Shown: positions 8,301 to 17,620, numbered from the stretch's first letter. The stretch is 21,536 nucleotides of DNA from Rhizophagus sp. LPA8_4_AMF (GCA_021464525.1 JADRCO010001195.1:1-21536); one strand, 5' to 3'. Numbers and translations are program-made. The notes: generated by a model not told the origin, from the sequence alone.

Positions 8301-11300
8301 AGATTATATCATGGTTCTTCATTATGCAGAAGGTAGAAATTTTAATGATTGGGCGTATAAAAATTATAAAGTTTTTGATTGGTCAAATAAATTATGTGTA
8401 TTATTTAGTATAATTGGTGGTCTTAAGAGAATTCATGAAAATAAAATGGTTCATCGTGATTTTCATTCAGGAAATATATTATTTGGTAATTCATTTAATA
8501 CATATATTTCAGATATGGGATTAGGTGGAGAAATTGGTAACATGGATGAATCAAATATTTATGGAGTTATGCCTTACGTAGCTCCTGAAGTATTAAAAGG
8601 AAGACCTTATATTCAAGCAGCAGATATATATAGTTTTGGTATGATTATGTATTTTACAGCAACTGGGGAACAACCTTTTGCCAATCGTGATCATGATGAA
8701 TGTTTAGCATTGGATATTTGTAATGAAATTAGACCGGAAATAAATGAGCCAGAAGCACCAAAATGTTATATTGATTTAATGAAAAGGTGTTGGGATTCAA
8801 ATCCAGATAATAGGCCAAAAGCTATTGAAATAAAAGAATTGATTGAATTATTTCATACTTCATATACAAAGGATGCATCAATTTTTAAATATTATATGAA
8901 AATTGAAAAAGAACAACAACATTACGAAATTGAAAAGCAATTCAAAGAAGCGGAAGAATACCGAAAATCTCTTCTCTCTCCTTCTTTTGAGGAAAATAAA
9001 TCAATTACTCATCCACAAGCTATTTATACATCTCAATTACTTGATCCTTATACTGATAATATTAACAATGATACGGCGGAAATTATTGACTTTACAAAGT
9101 AAGTTTATTAAATTTTTTAATTCTATTCTATTTTAATATTAATTTTAAACCAAATTTTTTTTTTATGTAGGTTATCAGATAATGATACAAAAGAACCTAA
9201 TGATCGGATTGATTTGATGAAAGAAGCTATCACTAAACAGTATTTAAAATATTATGAATATAAAAATTTTAGCAATGTTCAAGAAATTGGTTCCGGAGGA
9301 TCAGAAAAAGTATACCGTGCAAATTTGAACAATTCACAAGTTTTTGCGCTGAAATCTTTTTTTAATCTCAACAACGCCACAGTTAAAGAAATTATTAATG
9401 AGGTAATTATAATAATATAATTAATTTACGATATATAATATATGCGTTTATAATTTAAGAACTCTTTTTTATTGTTTAGCATAAGTTTCACCGTGAAGTT
9501 AATTCTCATGATAATATTATTCGTTTTTATGGTATTACAACTTCCAATCAAGGTATAATAAATACTAATAATATTATGAAAAAAAATATTTTTGTGAAAC
9601 TTGTGAATTTAGTGATTTTTTTTTTTATGATTTTTTTTTCTTTTAATTAGAAAATCAAGATGATATAAGGAAATATTTATTGGTAATAGAATATGCCGAT
9701 GGTGGTACTCTACAAAATTACTTGAAGGAACATTTTACCGAACTCACTTGGAATGATAAACTCAATTTAGCACTTCAATTGGCTTGTGCAGTATCATGTT
9801 TACATGATGAGGGAATTGTACATTGTGATTTGGTAATTGATAATATTTTATTATGATTTTAAAAAAGTCATTAATATATTTAATGTTAATTTCTATTTTT
9901 ATAATAGCACTCCGGTAGTGTATTGGTTAATCGAAATACAATCAAATTATCTGATCTTGGGTTATCAAGAAGAATTAAAGAATCATCGAATGATTTAAAG
10001 TTATTTGGCGTAATTCCCTATATGGACCCAAAAATGTTCATTATAAATAATAGTAATAAAAATGAAGAGAGTGACGTTTACAGTGTTGGTGTATTGTTAT
10101 GGGAGATATCTAGTGGACAACCTCCCTTTTATGGTAAATCATATGATGATAACTTAATTAAAGAAATTTTACAAGATCTTAGAGAAATATCTATACCGGA
10201 TACACCAATTGATTATATTAAACTTTACGAAGGTAAAGAAAACAATATGACTTCTATTCTAATATTATAGTCTTAAATTCTATTATAATTTATGTTAATA
10301 ATGAAATTTTATTATTTTTTAGCGTGTTGGAATGGTGAACCAAATAACAGGCCAACTATAAAAGAAGTTATTTTAGAATTAAGACAATTAATATCAGCTT
10401 CTATCAGTGTTTTTGTATCAAAATTAATGGCGTTATTTATTAAGATAAAAAATGAAGGAAAATCTCGTGATCAATGTTATCAAATCCTTGAAGAATACTT
10501 ATCATCACATAATTTCACAATTAAAAAGTTTTATCAATGGTTAGATAATAATAATAATTATATGACAGATTCAAATTGTATATTTTTTATAGGATATTTA
10601 GCAACATCAGATATTAATAAGGCATTTAACTGTTTTCGTGAAGCATCATTACAACATAATCCAACTGCTCAATATTATTTAGGAATTTGTCATGAAAATG
10701 GTTTTGGAACTGAAAAAAATGAATTAGAAGCTTTTAACTGGTATCAGAAAGCAGCAGATAATGGTCACATAATTGCACAATATTATATGGGAAATTTTTA
10801 TAAATTTGGAATTTATATTGATAGAAATTATCAGAAGGCTTTTGATTATTACGTTTCAAGTGCCAAAGGTGAATTTTCTTTTGCCATGAATATATTAGGT
10901 TATTGTTACTTAAAAAGTATTGGAACTTCCGTTGATAAAAAAAAAGCTTTTGATTTATATTTAAAAGCTGCCAATATGAATAATAATGTTGCTCAATATA
11001 ATGTCGCTGTTTGTTTTGAAAATGGTATTGGAACAACAGAAGATTTTGATGAAGCTAAGAAATGGTATAAAACATCTGCTACTAATGGTCATGATGGAGC
11101 TAAAAAAAAATTGTCACTTTTTGAAGATGATGAGGAAACCGGTAAGTTTTAATTTATTATTCGATTTAAATCAAATATTTTTACAATTGATTATCTCTAT
11201 AAATATTAAATCGGAATTACAAATAGAAAATGAACAACATATGGCAGAACAGTGGATGTTGAGTCATGGTTTATCTTTGGATGGATCTGTTATACAACCA

Positions 11301-13563
11301 AGCAATCAAGCTGTTCTTACCAATGATGGCGAATTAGATATAAGCTTATATAAAGGAGAACCCATCATTTATATTAATACAACCGATACTGATACGACTA
11401 AAAATTTTCTCACTTTTGATAATAATATCGTTATTCTTAATAATACTTTAAAACAATCGGACATATGCATGAATTTTCCAATTGTCGAAATCACATATAA
11501 AGGTGAACCGTTGGATTCATTTATGAACGATGAAGAAGAAAACTTACATGACAAATATGGACATATTCTTGCAAATGAATTTTTAGCTGGTGGACAGTTA
11601 TTCATCAAAAATTTTAATTTGGCTTCTTCAAAACAAATTGAAATTTTAAAATTTTATTTAATCTGGGCATATAATTCAGTTAAAAATAATGATGAAATTG
11701 AATTCAATAATAATTCTTTTGAATTACGTTTTTTACAAGATTCAAATGGGGAAGATATAAATACTCCTAAAGAATTAGCCGATTGGATGAAGAATTTATA
11801 TCTAGAGAATACGATTGAGATAATTTCTTATAAAAGTTTTAATGATATTTCTCAATTAAAAAATTCAAATAGAATATCAAAAGATTTTGAAAATCAACCT
11901 GGAATTGAAATATCAAGTTTAACTGAGTGGGAAAAAAATAGTACATTTTACATTAAATTAGCAAAATGGATCAAAGATTTTAACCTACTTCAAGGTCTTG
12001 TAATTTGTAAGTCAAATAAAATAGAAAATAGTAAAAAAGTTGCCATTGATATTACAGGAGTTCCTAAGGTAAATGATTTAAACGATCATCCTTATTTTGA
12101 AATCATAAATCCAGCAACAAAATTAGAAGAAAATTTAATATCCAAAAATATTTTTTCAATTAAAAATACGAAATCATTACCTTTTCCATTTATTAAGTCT
12201 AATGATGTTGTTGATAAGGATAACATCCATTTAAACATCCATTTAGTAGTCAAATGTGAGAGATATGAAATTCTGATAAGCAGAGATGATATAAAACCTT
12301 CGGAAAAATTTAATAATGCTATAGAAGAAGCGCTTAATAGTATGAAACCATTTAATTATTTGCAAGATGTATTTAAAGAATATGGGCATTTATTTCCACT
12401 AAGAATTATCATTGGAAAATCTCTTCAAAATATTACTTTCTTTGATACTTTCGAAAAGGTTAATTTAAAATTACCAATTAAATCTAAATTACCAACTGAA
12501 TCTCTACAATCATATTTAAAAAATTTAAATATTTCATCACTTTTAACACAAGGAGGAAATATTATTAAAGAAAGTAATTTAGATAATTGGATTCAAAATA
12601 CTGATGATGAATTAGAAGTGATTGAATTGGATGAAATAATTTCTTTGTATGATGTCCTTGAATTAGAACAAAAGAGGAAAATTGACATTATATTAAATAA
12701 TAATAACCAAGATAACTATAAAATTATACTGACTGGAGTTACTGACCTTAAATATTTAAATAATAGTGATGACGAGCATTATATGAAAATAAAGACGAAT
12801 GAAAAATTAACGAATGAAAATTATGAAGTATTTGGATCAATTATTTCAAAGAACACAAAAAATCATTTTAAGATAGAAGATTATTTTATAAAATTTGGAT
12901 TTTATAATGTTAATGGATTCTCTGTAGTAATAAAAAATTTGGAGAAAGCAAGTACTGATATAACTGAGTGTTTTATTTTGTGGATGATTATTGGAAATCC
13001 TTTAAAATTATCAGTTTTTAGCCCATATAATCGGGAATTTCAAGTTAATTATATTAAAAAATCTATTACTTTGCAACCTGAAGAATCAATGTATAATATC
13101 GAAACACCTTTTACTTTATATCAAGGATATACTATTCTTATTAACGTGTCAACATCTAAAAATATCGTCAAGTTAGTTGAATGGTCACATAGTTCTATTA
13201 ATTTAAAATTAATCAAATCAACTCATAATGATTCTGAAACAGATGAAACAGATACTAATATAGATTTAGATATTTGTATTTTATGCTCGAGTACTATGAT
13301 TGATTATGGAAAAGAGAAATATCCTTTAGACTTAATTGGATATATATTAACTAAAGAAAATTTTATTGATAATAAATTTGACATTAAACCTTATATAGAC
13401 GATGATATCTCAAAAGGTAATTAGATTTTCTATTAATTCTTAACCTTATTTATTTTAACAAGCTAACATTATTTATATTGTTGTAGGTAAACGAAGTTAT
13501 TTCAGTAAACGAATTAAATTCACTAGAACGATGAACATCACTAAAATGCTTAATAAGTGGTAA
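4802..13563 (+). CDS. Giant MLKL-like bundle / pseudokinase / kinase / Sel1 / MACPF-like protein, 14 exons
   Basis: Reconstructed exons: 4802-5320, 5391-6020, 6089-6622, 6724-7096, 7186-7577, 7663-8148, 8227-9098, 9171-9402, 9480-9552, 9651-9832, 9908-10232, 10323-11141, 11227-13416, 13487-13563. Every intron (68-101 bp) has GT-AG ends and a T-rich stretch before the AG. Spliced length is 7704 nt: 2567 codons plus TAA, with phases matching at all 13 junctions. Domain order by residue: helical bundle A (~25-170), bundle B (~237-383), pseudokinase (~445-710), orphan kinase N-lobe (~751-848), zinc-knuckle-like CxxC pair (852-873), full kinase (~910-1190), third kinase (~1300-1563), Sel1-like repeats (~1626-1805), MACPF-like region (~1814-2567). 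I see no signal peptide, so it is probably cytosolic. The ATG at 4802 is the first in frame after a T-rich leader. The locus may instead be two or three adjacent genes, but no stop or new start is needed anywhere. The family seems expanded in Glomeromycotina (recalled, not searched). Confidence 0.65.
4871..6255 (+). repeat. Tandem duplication of a bundle exon, intron and linker
   Basis: Two direct copies about 706 bp apart: 4871-5576 and 5577 to about 6255. Similarity covers the bundle coding sequence, the intron (5321-5390 and 6021-6088 share a stretch reading taatcttatttttaacaaat and the TTATG-TAG end) and the linker after it (GGGITDTNK, MNQF, GKQTDQA, ELLP). Because intron sequence is still alignable, the duplication is fairly recent. 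It arose at DNA level by unequal crossing-over or replication slippage rather than by exon shuffling of unrelated modules. Confidence 0.85.
5391..6020 (+). other. Exon 2: brace-like linker plus helical bundle, copy B
   Basis: Residues 174-383. The exon opens with a Gly-rich and then helical linker (YLGDIGGGITDTNK, then a Leu/Asn-rich helix) that could act like the MLKL brace between bundle and kinase. A second bundle follows, roughly 80% identical to copy A. Identical blocks include YQTAEHNKRICG, MLDRVQIAE, VRNLKNRREEN and an 18-residue run from KIRKFL. The exon is phase 0 at both ends, so loss or gain of this exon would keep the frame. Alternative splicing that skips it is therefore possible. 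Confidence 0.75.
6253..7271 (+). other. Pseudokinase domain (kinase 1), exons 3-5
   Basis: Kinase-fold segment, about residues 445-710, joined across introns 6623-6723 and 7097-7185. The beta3 motif is VALQ, with Gln471 in place of the ATP-binding Lys. No Gly-rich loop is recognisable before it. The catalytic loop is HCDIRAEN, keeping Asp566 and Asn. The DFG motif is NFS (Asn584), so the metal-binding Asp is absent. RAPE, YSFGILLWEIAEE and a final HDPNYRPSF segment are kept, so the fold should be intact. Loss of both Lys and DFG Asp predicts no phosphotransfer, as in MLKL, where the pseudokinase works as a switch for the N-terminal bundle. That parallel is inference. Confidence 0.8.
7428..7758 (+). 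other. Orphan duplicated kinase N-lobe (2a), exons 5-6
   Basis: About residues 751-848: FEWISYDQF, a degenerate Gly loop (GKSDFATV for GKGGFATI), an intact VALK lysine, the alpha-C NEFLNEV, then VKTYS to DYIMVLQ. It stops at the hinge with no C-lobe. The same exon then runs straight into the CxxC knuckle and a complete N-lobe (2b). It is a truncated duplicate of 2b kept in frame. It cannot be an active kinase by itself but might pair with another lobe or act as a spacer. Confidence 0.8.
7759..7836 (+). other. Zinc-ribbon-like CxxC...CxxC knuckle
   Basis: Residues about 849-874 hold Cys852, Cys855, Cys870 and Cys873 as CEKC and CKTC, 14 residues apart, with aromatic residues between. I recall a similar Cys knuckle at the amino end of many Glomeromycotina kinases. 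Here it is stranded inside the protein, which marks the old N-terminus or leader of the duplicated kinase unit. Zinc binding is inferred from spacing only. Confidence 0.6.
7936..8865 (+). other. Complete protein kinase domain (kinase 2), exons 6-7
   Basis: About residues 910-1190, split by the intron 8149-8226. All catalytic motifs are visible: Gly loop GKGGFATI, VALK with Lys963, alpha-C ENE/NEFLNEV, HRDFHSGN with Asp1056 and Asn1061, SDMGL with Asp1074 (DMG variant), APE at 1097-1099, and DIYSFGMIMY. It ends with a RCWDSNPDNRP helix. It is the only one of the kinase units expected to be catalytically competent, and is tyrosine-kinase-like (TKL) in style. A Lys/Glu-rich tail (residues about 1197-1245) and a DFTKLSDND linker lead to the third kinase across the intron 9099-9170. 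Confidence 0.85.
9259..10394 (+). other. Third kinase-like domain (kinase 3), partly degenerate
   Basis: About residues 1300-1563 over exons 8-12 (introns 9403-9479, 9553-9650, 9833-9907, 10233-10322). Gly loop GSGGSEKV and VFALK (Lys1330) are intact. The catalytic loop is HCDLHSGS: Asp1430 is kept, but the metal-binding Asn is Ser1435. DFG is DLG (Asp1447 kept). The APE position reads DPK, so the structural Glu is Lys1473. It closes with CWNGEPNNRPT. Activity is doubtful but not excluded. The many small exons contrast with the long exon 7 of kinase 2 and suggest a different origin for this kinase copy. Confidence 0.8.
10575..11136 (+). other. Five Sel1-like repeats
   Basis: Residues about 1626-1805, in exon 12. 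Units of about 36 residues follow the Sel1 pattern A-x-x-x-L-G-x-x-Y-x-x-G-x-G-x-x-x-x-x-x-x-A-x-x-W-Y-x-x-A-A. Clear cores are YYLGICHENGFGTEK, AFNWYQKAADNGH, GYCYLKSIGTSVDKKKAF and FENGIGTTEDFDEAKKWY. The first unit (GYLAT) is short and lacks the Gly loop. Sel1 solenoids are protein-binding scaffolds. In this group they often follow a TKL kinase directly, as here. Confidence 0.9.
11227..13563 (+). other. C-terminal MACPF-like / Glomeromycotina-type module
   Basis: Residues about 1814-2567 (exons 13-14). Two segments resemble the MACPF Y-G-x(n)-G-G signature: KYGHILANEFLAGGQLF near codon 1930, and EYGHLFPLRIIIG near codon 2200. A later block (FILWMIIGNPLKLSVFSP, then a beta-rich LVEWSHSS and LDLIGYILTKEN stretch) aligns in style with the C-terminal half of the minus-strand gene here (LWRYIGFEKPVSIFEP, MVIGYDI). 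The second signature lacks the GG pair. MACPF folds form membrane pores; whether this degenerate version can is unknown. It may match a named DUF in current databases, which I cannot check. Confidence 0.5.
13487..13563 (+). other. Tiny basic last exon of the giant gene
   Basis: If the GT at 13417 is a donor, the 70-bp intron (containing GCTAAC, a good branch-site candidate) ends at TAG 13486. The last exon then adds 24 residues rich in Lys/Arg and ends at TAA 13561-13563. If the intron is retained, translation ends two residues later at TAG 13422-13424. An AATAAA lies at 13613-13618. Confidence 0.6.
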
Positions 13564-13992
13564 ATATTTTTTATTTATTTAATGTTGGAAATGATTTATT
13601 TATCGAATTTTTAATAAATTGATTAATTTTGGTTTCATATACTGTATATATTTTTTTATTAAAAGAAATATCTTCTCACTTTAATAATAATAATAAAGTA
13701 TTTTATTTTTTATTTTATTAAATAATTTTTGTTAAGGATATAGATAATATAGTATAATTAGTCGCAGTTAATAAACTTGTGAACAATCCGATTACTGTAA
13801 CAAATAGACGCAATATTTCTCGTGTTTTCACGTGACTTTCCGATAAAATTTATGAATAAAGAACTTTATTTAAACCTTTTGAAATATAATAGAACCCCAA
13901 AAATTTGTAAATAAATATAAATAAATTAATATCTGAATGTTTGTACGTAAATATTAAAGATTTTTTAAATATTACGCTGATTTACTAAATTT
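13564..13992. other. Convergent intergenic region (shared 3' side)
   Basis: Very AT-rich spacer of 429 bp between two genes that point at each other. AATAAA on the plus strand at 13613-13618 could serve the giant gene. TTTATT at 13865-13870 (AATAAA on the minus strand) could serve the MACPF-like gene. Such hexamers are expected by chance in DNA this AT-rich, so support is weak. No ORF of note. Confidence 0.4.
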
Positions 13993-16063
13993 TTATTTTT
14001 TTTTCGGCAATTCATTCCATAACGATAAATTTGCTAATTAAATAAATAATTAAATAAATATATATAAAAGATATTAAAGATATTGCTTAGTATAATTATA
14101 TTAATAAATTAAATCAATTAAAATAAAAAGAAATACCTGGATCAAAGGATGGATATTTCAGATTATCGTTTGATTTGATTTGATTTCCACAAATACAAGA
14201 GTTTAATTCACATCTATTTCGCTTCAAAATATTCCAGGAGGTGGTGTGATAGGTGTGATAGTCAGTAATCGGACCACATGGACCACAACTATCTTTTACG
14301 GAATATATACTAATATATTTTGTTTTTTCCTTATTTTTGTCGTTATTACTAAAATCACAAATTAGAGAGTCAGGATGATTTATGATAAGTATATAAAAAT
14401 TAAAGTCAGGTAAATTGACATAATGTTTTTTTTTCAAACAATAAGAAAATGTATATATTCCGATTTTATCTTCATTATCATAGAAAAAATGATATCCAAT
14501 CACAGGACTCACAGGAGTACTTAATGTATATTTGCACTCTTCTAGAACAGGAATTCCTACACAAACTTGTCCTTTGTCAAGTTTTAAGAATTTTTCTTTA
14601 TACTCCATATGTGATGACGAATTAATCTTATTTTTTCTAAATTCAAATTTCATAACTTCAAATTTGACATCAGAATCTGTATGAATGAAATCAAAATTTA
14701 TATCATAACCAATAACCATCAATCCAATTTCTAATTTTTTTTTAGGTTTTTTTAAACAATGAATCATGAGTTTAGGAATGTCATCTTTTTCCCAAAGGAT
14801 TTGACAATTATAAACATTACTTTTTTTACCAGTATCAACAGTAGCAAAAATGCTACATTCAGCATTTTTATTTTCAATTATCTCTAAAATATGTGGCGGA
14901 ATTTCCCTTAAACTAATTAAACTCATTGTTCCTTCATTATTATGGATGGACCTATTTTCAGAATTTATATTATTATTGAAATAAAGAATCTTTTTTCCAA
15001 TTGATAAAAAGATTTTTCTATGTAACTCTTCAGGTAAAGGTTCAAAAATACTAACAGGTTTTTCAAACCCTATATATCGCCATAGACAATAATCTTCTAA
15101 AGAGTCAAACCAAGCGTTTTCATTAAAGTCTACAAAGCTACTTCCTTCTCCTCCAATAATGTTAAAATCATCACATTTAGAATAATTAATATTTTTATTT
15201 GAATTTTCAGAATTATATCCTGCACCCAAAGTATATTCGTTAGTTTTTCCCTTAGAAGATTCATTTGAATTTTCTTCTACTTTAAAATAAACTTTTCCAC
15301 CTAAAATAACTTCATCTGAAATGAATCGACCATATTTTTTAGTGATTTCTTGAAAAAATTTTCTAGGATTATGAGAATTTATGGCTTCTTCCACCTCCCC
15401 AATAAAATTCTTGGTTGGTTGTAAACTTTTTAATATGGATCCTAAAGATACTTTCTTATAATTTGAAAATTGATAAGTTGAACTAATTACAGTATTAGAA
15501 CTTGTATAATTTGATCTTCTCATTTTCAGTTCAAACTTTGCAAAATTGTATACATCAATTTCACCCATAAAATATAATTCTCTACTTATCATACCTTCTT
15601 CTGAATTAGTTTTAATAATACTTCCTTTTCGACTTCCTTCAGTACCAAATTCCATTTTACAGTCTTCCGTCTTTATTTCAAATGCTTTCTCAGTAGCTAC
15701 TACAATTCCACTAGGAGTTATAGTACGCCCATATCCTAGTTTGCAATTTGTCTCAAAAATCTTTATTTGATTTACTAAATACAACGTATTATTTTCTATA
15801 ATTCTTCTTAAAATATACTTTACTTCATCCTTGCTTGCTATTGTAGTTAATTGACTATTTTCCGCAAATAATAATCCATTCATTTCAATTTTTTCTTCTT
15901 TGAGTTTTTTACGAATATTTGATAAATTATTATCAAGATTTAAACGGACCGATACAGATGGCGAATCATCATCTTTTTGGACTGTTATATCATCTATGTT
16001 AGCATGTTTCTCTTTTTCATTATTGAGAATTTTCTGTAAGTTCTGAAACTTCTTTTTCCCCAT
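13993..16063 (-). CDS. MACPF-like domain protein, convergent with the giant gene
   Basis: Open from ATG at 16063 with no break to 14114 (649 codons). The start sits after an A-rich leader and is the first in-frame ATG. A GT donor at 14136 and a TAG acceptor at 14034, with a TACTAAG branch-like site between, would replace the last five codons by a 14-residue end (stop 13993-13995), giving 655 residues. Residues ~38-98 look like a small beta-grasp-like lead (VSVRLNLDNNLSNIRKKL...TLYLVN). Residues ~205-360 carry the MACPF-like core: FIGEVEEAI, KKYGRFISDEVILGGKVYF (244-260), IIGGEG (302-307), NAW, LWRYIGFEKPVSIFEPL. A C-terminal beta-rich part follows, then a Cys-rich tail (~600-640). No signal peptide or transmembrane helix is apparent. 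Role: possibly membrane attack or recognition; inferred. Confidence 0.75.
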
Positions 16064-16242
16064 TCTTTTTAAAGTTTTTTTTTTTAAAAAAAAAAATAAA
16101 AAAATAAAATGAAAATAATTACTTATTTATGATTTAGTGTAGCACAATGTCGCAAATGTGCTATAATGTTTAACAAGTAGATCTCCTTAATAAATTATCA
16201 TTAGATTGAGATTTCTTCAAAAAAGAAAGACAAAAATTTAAA
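16064..16242 (-). promoter_or_regulatory. Region upstream of the MACPF-like gene
   Basis: A homopurine/homopyrimidine tract (16064-16100) lies directly before the ATG at 16063. The rest is ordinary AT-rich DNA. No definite core promoter motif. Confidence 0.3.
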
Positions 16243-16616
16243 GTGATTGGTAGTGGTAAAGTGGTACTCTTACATGTTGCAAGAAAATTATCACTTCAAA
16301 AAAAAAATGATTATTGACGATAAGTTTAGTTGTATATTTAACATTGTACTTAAAATGATATCTGAGATAAATGAGAAATTTACATCAAGCTATAAAAATA
16401 TCGTTGAATTTCATCCTCATCCTTATGTAAGATTATACACTTTTTATTGAATTCGATAAAATGGAAGATGTAAAATATTTTATACAAAAATATAAAGCGG
16501 AAGGAATAATTAAAGAATGCGATTTTTTTAACTTATTAGTAATCTCTGCCACCACACAGTATCAAAAGGTTATGGTACCAGGCAGTGCAAATGAATTGTT
16601 TTATTTTTTCAGGTGA
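16243..16616 (+). pseudogene. Short decayed coding-like patch, unidentified
   Basis: Three short open stretches follow each other in changing frames. The first (16243-16314) starts with VIGSGKVVLLHVARK, which recalls a glycine-rich nucleotide loop. The second (16247-16450) ends with a SYKNIVEFHPHPYVRLY-type segment. The third (ATG 16461 to TGA 16614-16616, 51 codons) contains FIQKYKAEGIIKECDFF. Lysine-rich helical composition and lower repeat content set it apart from its surroundings. I cannot name the family. It may be a frameshifted fragment of a kinase-like or NTPase gene, or chance. Confidence 0.3.
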
Positions 16617-16839
16617 ATTTATCAACAGACATTACTTAATTATGCGATTCCAATCACAATCGACATTTCGAGCAAGTGTTTAAGTAAGAGAAATTTGTGT
16701 AATTCACGCGAGTGACAGAAAGAGAAATACATTATTGGACATTTGACTACCGTAATTATGTGAATTTTACGTAATTATCTGATTTTTTAAAAAAAATTTT
16801 ATTTTGTAACGCATTTTTTGTGTTATTTCAGCATCATAT

Positions 16840-17620
16840 AATATTAATAAAAAATCAGTTATTTCTTAACATTGCTCAAAATTACATGGTTTTCTTTCTG
16901 ATATAGGAGTACTTGGAAACAATTATATTACTGTCATGAATAATTGCGCGCGTTTTCACGTTCATGATCAGGTAAGATTCATCACATAAGAAAAATCAAA
17001 ATTAGAGGATTGCACATATTAACATGGTTTTCTTTTTGATGTTCTGATAGAGGAGTACTTGGAATCTGTTATATTATCAATCATATTCTGTCATGAACAT
17101 TGCACGCGTTTTCACATTCATGACCAGGTAAGATGCATCATATAATATTAATCAAAAATCGGTTATTTCTTAAGGTTGCACATATAACTTAGCTTTTTAT
17201 CTGATTTTCTGATAGAGGAGTACTTGAAATCTGTTATATTACCGATCATATTATGTCATGGACATTTGCTTGCTTTTTCACAATCAGATCAGGTATGATT
17301 CATCATATAAGAGGAATTTAAAATTGGTTATTTCAGAGGATTACACATAATAATATGGTTTTTTTTTTGATTTTCTGATAGAGGAGTGCTTAGAATCTGT
17401 TATAATACCAATCATATTCTGTCATGAACATTTGCGCGTGTTTTCACATTTATGATCAGGTAAGATGCATCATATAATATTAATCAAAAATCGGTTATTT
17501 GACTTATTTCTTAACATTACTCAAAATTACATGGTTTCTTTTTTGATTTTCTGATACAGGAGTACTTGAAACGTTTGTGCGTGTTTTCACATTTATGATA
17601 GGGTATGTTATATAAATTAA
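16840..17620. repeat. ~165-bp tandem array with exon-like units, 5 copies
   Basis: AGGAGTACTT (or AGGAGTGCTT) at 16905, 17051, 17216, 17382 and 17558; spacing 146-176 bp. In each unit a pyrimidine-rich TTTTGATTTTCTGATA(G) precedes AGGAGTACTT. An exon-sized segment follows, ending in TTTTCACATTCATGATCAG (or similar), and then GTAAGA or a close variant in four copies. The internal AT part (ATAATATTAATCAAAAATCGGTTATTTC) separates the units. The last copy is shortened. Confidence 0.85.

Larger units (their letters stand above)
7321..8321 (+). repeat. Tandem duplication of a kinase N-lobe exon-intron-exon unit
   Basis: Two direct copies about 564 bp apart: 7321-7757 and 7885-8321. Each contains the KIDD/KIDN helix, the INEP-DI motif, the N-lobe, a GTATGAA-donor intron (7578-7662 and 8149-8226) and the YGIS-NPDTKDYIMVL segment. 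The copies part at the hinge. Copy 1 continues into the zinc-knuckle leader of copy 2, and copy 2 continues into a proper C-lobe. The breakpoint is inside coding sequence (after ATGGTTCTTCA at 7747-7757) and keeps the frame. Confidence 0.85.

Noticed and set aside
8903..9136. 77-codon frame overlapping the kinase 2 tail
   Set aside because: Out-of-frame reading of exon 7 and the following intron; Lys/Ile/Leu-rich with no motif.
10734..11036. 100-codon minus-strand frame
   Set aside because: Antisense of the Sel1 repeats, which are unmistakable on the plus strand.
10986..11226. Treating the open frame before 11227 as part of the MACPF-like coding region
   Set aside because: It overlaps the Sel1 exon in another frame and crosses the 11142-11226 intron; real coding in this frame begins after the AG at 11226.
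15546..15770. 74-codon plus-strand frame
   Set aside because: Shadow opposite the MACPF-like gene, Ser/Pro/Ile-rich, no independent support.
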